DNA of 64,000 nucleotides from Turritopsis dohrnii (taxonomy: Eukaryota > Cnidaria > Hydrozoa > Anthoathecata > Oceaniidae). Each line of letters begins with the position of its first letter. Within the stretch, counting starts at the first letter, position 1. Below the pieces are notes generated by a model. The model did no database searches. It was given only the letters and a program-made list of their open reading frames with translations, and was not told the DNA's origin. The stretch spans positions 124,001 to 188,000 of the forward strand of contig BQMF02000430.1 in assembly GCA_027922465.2 (NCBI GenBank), read 5' to 3'. Position numbers and translations under genes: made by a program. Shown one piece after another: positions 57,116 through 64,000 of this stretch.

Positions 57116-60100
57116 TTAGCGAAGTTTGCTTCGTTCTGTACGTACTTTTACGATCAAAGATTTCAATCCGAACTTTTGAAGCATAACTTTCATTCGAGTA
57201 TCTTTATCAATTATTTCCTGACACTTGCTCTTGGTTATGTTTTCATCACTGGAAATTAAATCTCCAAACACTTCATTCACTACTTGGGTTTCTTCCACAC
57301 TATAGTTTCTTCTACGACGGAGTATCGAGGAAGTTCTAATCTCGGGAGAAGACGGGGGTATAAACTCTGTGTCAGATATGTCATGCAAACCATCTGCATC
57401 TTCAGTACAATCGGGTTGCGTGGTTTGACCATCTTTCCTTAAAACATTTTTTACTCTTTGACTGGTTTCATAGGCATGTTTTGCCTTATCATATAAATGA
57501 TACGATTTAGCGGCTGTTTTTTCCGAGTGACAAAGCATATCAGCTGTTTTCTTGGCCAGTTCTGGGCAATTATCACGTACTTTAGTTGTCGTCATCTTAC
57601 GAACAAGTGTCGTATTTATACGTTTAGTGAGCGGTCCACCTGCTAACTCCCAAAAGTTATTAAATTGCTCTATCACCATACTGGATGCCATTCGCTTTCC
57701 ACTCCAACTGACAAACACAGGATCGGTATCTTCACACCCGATCCCATCTAAAGCTCCGCGTACATGGTCCACATAAATTCGTAAAAGCTGCAGAACTTTT
57801 TTCGTAACGCTCAATAATGCAGGACCCTTGTATCCAGTTTTATGTTTTTTTACAGCGATTATGTAACCGTCTCCTGATTCTCGGATTGCATTCAGTTCTT
57901 GCAAATTCATATTAGCAATTGCTCCCGATCTACTGGCATTGTCAAATATCAAAGTAGATATCAGATAATTTCTCATCAGGCAAAAATCTTTGCGAGACAC
58001 TTCCCAACTCGTTATGTGAGCTTGCTTCAATAATTTCTCTGCTTCCTTGACTGCATTGGAATTATCATAATTTTTGAGCTCCGATGAATTTGGTAACTTT
58101 TGCAAATCCTCAAGTTGTTTCTCATACGACCTTTCATCAATTCGTTTGTGCAATGCAGACATCCACTTTCGTAATAATGTCCGCATCCTTCCCACCTTTG
58201 ACACGTCTACAGCTTGAAACGCAGTTACTTCGCAAAAGTCATAAAAAGAATTTACCGAGTTGAGGTATGTGCGAATGGTTCCTGGCTGCATGTTTTTCTC
58301 ATTACAATGCAAGATCCAGTTTTCTAGAAATTGTTTGTTCAATAACTTTCCAAATTGCAAAGACCCAACAGATTCATCATGTCTTAGTATGGAAACAATT
58401 ATATTTTTCCTTTCTTTTGCTGATCGAGCAGGCTTAAAACCACCATCTGGACCACAACACCATCGCACAAAGTAGCTCAACGTTTCATCATCTGCCGAAG
58501 ATGTCATAAAAAAGCGTTCTGGTAAGTCACAATAATCAACATCAGCTACATTGTCAGTTTCTTCGGGCTCCGTAGAGTCCATGCCTTCACTTTGTTTATA
58601 GGTAAGTCCAATATAATTGGATAGTAACCAGTCATCATCATCAGTATCACTAGGATCAGCTTCAAGATCATTCCTGAACAACGAATCCGATACAAACAGT
58701 TTATTTATGTTATTTTCAAAATCACTTTCATGACTTTCTGAAGAAGAGCTTTCAGTTGGTTCGGATGATTCATCCTTATCTGACAAGACAATTTCGGATT
58801 TTTCAAGATATTTTCTGACTTTTTGGGTCGGTACTTTGTGGTATTGCCTCAAGTGATTCCCCAATCTTCGGACTTCCTTATGACAATGTGATAAAGGGCA
58901 GATACGCTTGGAGAACTTTTGGGGTTTTGACTTTCTTTTATTGTCTGGTAATCTTTTCTTAGGTAAATTCAAACCGAAGTTAACCCTTGCACTCTCTGCC
59001 TTTTCTTTATTCCAACCGTGTTTCCGCGACATCAGGTGAACTTTTAGATTAATCACAGATCTATAAACAAAATAAGGCATTTTTATATATTGTATGGGCG
59101 TGTATGGTGAAATATATTATTGTTACGACTTACTGTCCACAGGCCGGACACTGAACTCGTCTACGCTTTTTATTAACGATAGATGCTTGATGTGAGACCG
59201 AATTTGACTTTTCCTCCATAAGTGCTATCGCCTACATTTAATAATAATAATAAAAATTTTGATATGTTATAGTTTTATCTAATACTTGGGATGTGCAGAT
59301 TATAAATAGGAACAAATAACACATTCCATTTTTTTTTATAGCTATGCCTTCATCAATTGTTAAGATATTCCTATATAACTTTGTATGTTTGAATTTATTC
59401 ACAGATTTCATCAACCTGCTTTTATTGACATGACACAGGCTATTACCTCTTTAGCAACTTGGAAATTTTTAGATTCCAAAGCTTCCACAATTATTCTCTT
59501 TTGTCTAAAGGTAACAGTAAATTAGAGATTTTTGACTTCAAATTTATAAGATTATTTTCTTTTTATAATTCAACACATACTTGTCAAGATCAAATGAACA
59601 GGAAGGAGCATCGTCATTAGTTTCTGAGGAAGGATTTTCCATAAGTTCGATAATTGTTTGGTTGCTTTCTTCAAAAGGAGGTTCGATAATTGTTTCTTTG
59701 TTGTCTTCAAAAGGAGGTTCCATAAATGTTTCCTTGTTTTCATCGAAAAGTTTGATCAATTTTTCACTGTTTTCTCCAAAACGCTGCTTAATAATATCAG
59801 TGTTTGCTTCATCATAAGGTGGTTTGATAGGTGCTTCAACTAAGTAACTATAAAGGATCATAAAAATTGCACAAAACTTTCAATAAGTAACCGACCTAAA
59901 GTAACGGAAAAAATGCACATACATATCACAATCCTCATTCTTGCGTAAGCAGTTGGTACTTTCTACAATTTGTAAGTCTATATCACAGAAATCTGTCTGA
60001 ATATCATCAGTTTCATCTACAATTGATTCATTTACGAACCTAAAGAGCAGTTCTATATTGAGTCACCAAAGATAGATTAAGCTTTCCATGTTAATATAAG

Positions 60101-63100
60101 ATTATGTAAAATATTGCAATACTCATTAAATATAACAGATACACATACATTATATCAACAATCTTTTCAATACTGTCATCATTTACAAATGTAATCAAGT
60201 CCAAATCATCCACAATTACTGTTGAAAGTTCGAAGCTAAAACAAGTTTTAAAACACTATATATAATTATTCAAAACAGAAATAACAAGAGCTAAGATGTT
60301 AATGTACTAAATTAACTAAAATGATGCAAAATAGTCAAACCTTTGATCAGATATTACTTGCAGATTTTCATCACTAACAAATACAATCTCCATAAACTTT
60401 TCTGAGTGATCAACAATCATTCTTGTAAGGTGACAACTGCAAAAAGAAAAGGTATATAGGTGTTTACTACATTTATATATTTCCTGTCACGTTTTGAAGA
60501 GGCAGTTTAAAGAATGAATGAATGAATAATATTTTTATTTGTCATCAAAAGGAATTCTAAGATGCTAAAAAAAAATACAATTTGACTGGAGACCATCCCA
60601 TTAGACTAATCTAATCAGAGGGGGTGGCCACCAAAATACACTAAAATGCAAGAAGACAATAACACAAAAGAGAAAATTATTTAATTATTAAATACATAAT
60701 GTATCTGCATATTGTGATAAGAAGAAACCACTGACAAGGTTTTTTTGTTGGCTTAGAGGTATGGAACTTAGTTCCAGGTGACTAAAAGAAGATTGAAAAA
60801 AATTCCAACAAGTTATGGATTGGCAGATAATTGAGTGTATTCCGAAGGATTTAGTATTGACTCAGGGTTTAGATAGAGTGCCCACTGACTTTCCTCTAGT
60901 ATTAAATTCATGTGATAGCTTAGAAAATTTGATAGTACTCTGAATGTGACGAGGTAACTGATTATTGAGGGCTGAATGTATGAATAATACATTGCAGGTT
61001 TTGACAAGATCAAAGATAGTAAGAAAACCAAGTTTAGCAAGGAGAGGTTTGGAAGGGGTGAGATGAGGATAGAACGTGATAATGTATACTAGCAGCAGAT
61101 TTTTAAAGTAGGAGGATACGTTTAGTGATAAAAGATTCTTGTGATGGTTAAGCTATAGGTATACAGTTATTAAAGTTGACTCTGTGTATAAGCTATGAGA
61201 GACTCAAAAAATAACAAACTAACTTACTCCAAACGTTCTCCATCGTTGCTACCACATATCATATAATTTGGATTTTGAACCTGAAAAAATAAGGAAAACA
61301 ATAGGGTCTTCATTTGATATTAAATAACAAATGTTTAAATCCTTACAACTGTTAATGAATTGTCTTCTTCATCCTCTTTACTATCATCACTACCATCACT
61401 TTGCCCATACAACAAAATATGTTCCAGCTAAAGAAAAGCTTATATTTAGAATTCCCTCTTGACTACCATGCTATATACAAGCATAAAATTTACGTACATC
61501 ATCCTCATCAGTTGAACCATACAGTTTCGATAATATTAACTTGGTTGTTTCTGGAGCAACTACTTTCAGGATGTAATTCAACTCCTGTGGAAATTAATGA
61601 TATATCAATATATTTAGATGGATATATGTGACCGTCCAAGGGATTTTGAAAACAAACGATAAAACATTTTATGGTTAAAAAGAACAAAAGAAATAACGAT
61701 ATTTATCGTTCTTCAGCAACGTTAATACGATACTCAAGTAACGTTATAACGTTATCACTGAAACGGTAATATCGTTTTTGTAACGTTATAATCTTTAATC
61801 AGTAACGTTATAACGTTTTATTGTTATAGTTATAATGATATCATTGTTTGCCAAATAAATTCGTTTCCCGTTAGAAAACACATGACAGGCAACAGAACAG
61901 GAATTGCACTTTATGCCATTTATGTTTCAAAGAATAAATAATCTAATGAGTTTATTACAGTTGGTATTGTTTGCGAATAAATTCGTCTCTTGTTTAAAAA
62001 CACACGACAGGAAACACTTAACATTGTGCTTTAAAACTATCCCGTTTATGTTTCAAAGAAAAAATAATCTCCTGAATTTATTGCAGCTGGTAAAAATTGG
62101 TTTAGAAAAACTGGGAAAAAATCGATTTAACAGAATTTAATACGAATAGGATCAATCAGACATGTGTTGCTTTGTTTTAAGGATTTCAACTAACATCAGT
62201 TTCTTTTGACTTGTTTGAATACTAACATGAACTGATTACCTGGTTCTCATTCAGTAAAAGATAAAAGATACGATAGTAACTTCATAAACTACTACAAATA
62301 GAAACTGTCTGCTATAATTCTGCTATAAGTTGTTCCACAGGATTGCTATTGCAATCCCTTGGGGGAAAATGTTGTATTTCAAGAAGATGCATTTTCACTC
62401 AGGGAAAGTTTTCACCTGAAATTTCCTTTGTGAAACTTTTTTTAGACCGCAACAGCATTAATATTTTTGTTAAGATCTTGGAGGGCCGCATACATACTCT
62501 TTATGGGAAATTTCTTTAGTTAACTTAGCTGTTATTGTCACTTCCAGTCTAGTTTCTGCGTTATTGATATGCTTCTTTTACCGACTGGCGGCCAAGCAGT
62601 ACGGTACTCACTACCAGAATATTAGAAGTGCCAAATTTAAATATTTAAAAATATTTAAATTTGGCTTCATGCTACCCCCATGAGAAAAACATAAGGAAGA
62701 TCTTTTATTTGCATTGCATTGCATTGCATCTTTATTTTCAAAAACATTCGAATACATACCGACTGCTCATGTATGTAAACATTGGATATGAACTCTCTGA
62801 TGCTTTGGCTGAAATCACGTTTTGGTTTTATATAGTTATCTTGTTTTGTTTGATAGCATTGTAAATAAAAGAATTTTCTAAGATAATACATCCTTCCCTG
62901 AAATTCAAAACACACCATCATAGCTACCCGAGAAAGTGTTAGAACTGTATAGGGAGGCAATTCCTGAAAAACAACCTATTGTATATTAAATTGATCGGAG
63001 AACGAATTAATTGTTTACTTCAGAAATGGAGAGCTCTTCCATTTAGTTTATATCAAAGTGTTGTAAACTGAAAAATCTGAAAGAAATTTCATGGTGATTA

Positions 63101-63597
63101 CTTTCACAAGAACTGCAAGAAACGGTTTTCATAACCGTTTAATGTTTTATCGTTAAGTGGTAACATTATAATCGTTATGTTGTAACGTTATATCGTTACA
63201 GTAACGTCACTTTACAACAACTATACAACGTTATAAAGTAACGTTATTACAAATAAGAATATCGTTATGTAACTATAACGTTTTATCGTTTGTTATCAAA
63301 ATCCCCTGGACGGTCACATATACATATAATAATTTCAATCAAAATATCTATATCAATGGGTAGTCTTCATACTTTAAAGGTATTTTTTGAAAAGTTTTCT
63401 TTTATGTATTCAATAATTATATTTGCATGTTCATCACTGAAATCTGCAAACCCAGAATGAAAATCTAGGGTACCTAAAGCAAGAAAAGAATAGGTTTTTT
63501 CTTTGTTATCACTTTGATCAGTAGTGTCATCGAAAAATAATACTTCCTACCTCTATCTTTTGAACTTTTATTATAAAGCTCATGTCTGTAAGAAGAT
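57116..63597 (-). CDS. Multi-exon gene with C2H2 fingers and tyrosine recombinase (Crypton-like) domain
   Basis: Exons with joining phases: 63373-63473, 61498-61584, 61347-61427, 61228-61280, 60341-60436, 60149-60235, 59923-60039, 59581-59847, 59450-59513, 59134-59231, 57116-59060. A short exon at about 63553-63590 fits upstream. The first exon is unsure, perhaps starting MNFCKISIDY at 63914. The N-terminal part is acidic, with repeats ENKETFMEPPFE, DNKETIIEPPFE and ESNQTIIEL. Then come basic KKRRRRVQCPACGQ and two C2H2 fingers (VHLMSRKH; CPLSHC..HLRQYH). The last 400 residues are a tyrosine recombinase: DNASRSGAIANM (Arg), VKKHKTGYKG (Lys), LVRKMTTTKV (Arg; the preceding His is replaced) and LCHSEKTAAKSYHLYD (His, Tyr). 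No frameshift. It may be a domesticated Crypton or a host-gene fusion. Confidence 0.75.
60525..61100 (-). mobile_element. 3' end of a LINE (CR1/L2-like) in an intron
   Basis: On the minus strand, IFDLVKTCNVLFIHSALNN, LPRHIQSTIKF and CWNFFQSSF match the conserved C-terminal region of CR1/L2-type ORF2, with stops. It ends in repeated ATTC (60513-60530 region), the usual tail of this group. It lies in the intron between exons 60341-60436 and 61228-61280 of the recombinase gene. Confidence 0.65.
61623..63322. mobile_element. 1.7-kb inverted-repeat element in an intron of the recombinase gene
   Basis: Ends TATATGTGACCGTCCA (61623) and TGGACGGTCACATATA (63322) are inverted, and the arms extend through GGGATTTTGA and CAAACGATAAAAC. 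Next to each end are many ACGTTATAACGTTA-type repeats (61690-61840 and 63120-63290). A perfect 17-bp hairpin lies at 62630-62665 (GCCAAATTTAAATATTT and its complement). No transposase recognised. Confidence 0.75.
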
Positions 63598-64000
63598 TTC
63601 TAAATTTTAAAATAATTTAAAATCATTTTTGTGATAAGGACTTGCCAGACACACTCAATTCCTCGTTTTTGGATTATCCAAAGCAAAGGTATTATACACA
63701 CAGTAGTATAATACCAGTAGGGACGGGGCGGGGGTGGATCGTCTGTTGTACTGTACTGTGTGTAAAATAAACTAACGCTACTAAATTAGCGGGCTACAAT
63801 AATAATATTATTTAGCAACAAATCTTACCACACCATTGTAAATACTTTCAATGTCACGATGGAGCTCTTTTAACAGAGACTTTAAGTAATCAATTGAAAT
63901 TTTGCAGAAGTTCATTTTGTCATGCTCACGATTAAGAGAAGGAATGAATGCGCCATTATGAATGTGAAACTGCTTTACAACAAAAATGTATATGCTTCGC
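63598..64000 (-). other. Possible 5' exon of the recombinase gene
   Basis: The minus-strand frame at 63826-63960 reads MNFCKISIDYLKSLLKELHR then a GTAAGA-like donor. Its phase does not join the short exon near 63570 directly, so an exon is missing or one junction is misjudged. Confidence 0.3.

Overview
The window is AT-rich (about two-thirds A+T by eye) metazoan nuclear DNA. The coding genes have short GT-AG introns and the space between them is packed with transposable elements. No rRNA gene, functional tRNA gene, bacterial operon or CRISPR array is visible. Gene content (ABCB6, GPS2, MCPH1, RRM2, a GT10 fucosyltransferase, signal peptide peptidase), together with Penelope, ISL2EU and several tRNA-SINE families, points to an invertebrate. 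A cnidarian, perhaps hydrozoan, is my best guess, but this is an inference and not proven.

Layout. 1-2452 (-): 5' half of an ABCB6-type half-transporter running off the left edge. 3.6-5.3 kb: telomere-motif MITE, retroposed fragment, SINE. 7.7-8.1 kb (+): GPS2-like gene ending after its coiled coil. 8.6-17.3 kb: MITEs and a 3.48-kb fold-back element with complex terminal repeats. 18.2-24.6 kb (-): a complete 16-exon microcephalin (MCPH1) gene with a Penelope fragment in intron 1. 25.1-28.2 kb (-): two different reverse-transcriptase elements abutting. 29.7-31.5 kb (-): complete RRM2 (ribonucleotide reductase small subunit) with paired inverted E2F-like sites in its promoter. 31.8-34.5 kb: a 2.8-kb element with perfect 20-bp inverted ends. 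35.1-36.7 kb (+): a small unrecognised gene whose exon is split by a 613-bp MITE. 39.6-41.5 kb (+): alpha-1,3-fucosyltransferase. 42.4-45.9 kb (-): complete signal peptide peptidase (HM13). 47-49.5 kb and 51.8-55.7 kb: two ISL2EU-like DNA transposons, each pairing a THAP-DDE transposase with a convergent SWIM/YqaJ nuclease gene. 57.1-63.6 kb (-): a multi-exon gene ending in C2H2 fingers and a tyrosine-recombinase (Crypton-like) domain.

The host genes look unrelated to each other, although RRM2 (dNTP supply) and MCPH1 (BRCT damage and mitosis protein) both serve the cell cycle. The most notable system is the ISL2EU-like transposase plus YqaJ nuclease pair. It is present twice with the same tail-to-tail layout, and the copy at 51.8-55.7 kb has intact ends, an AT target duplication and frame breaks that all fall in homopolymer runs. 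The Crypton-like recombinase gene is the second: an open, spliced gene retaining most catalytic residues.
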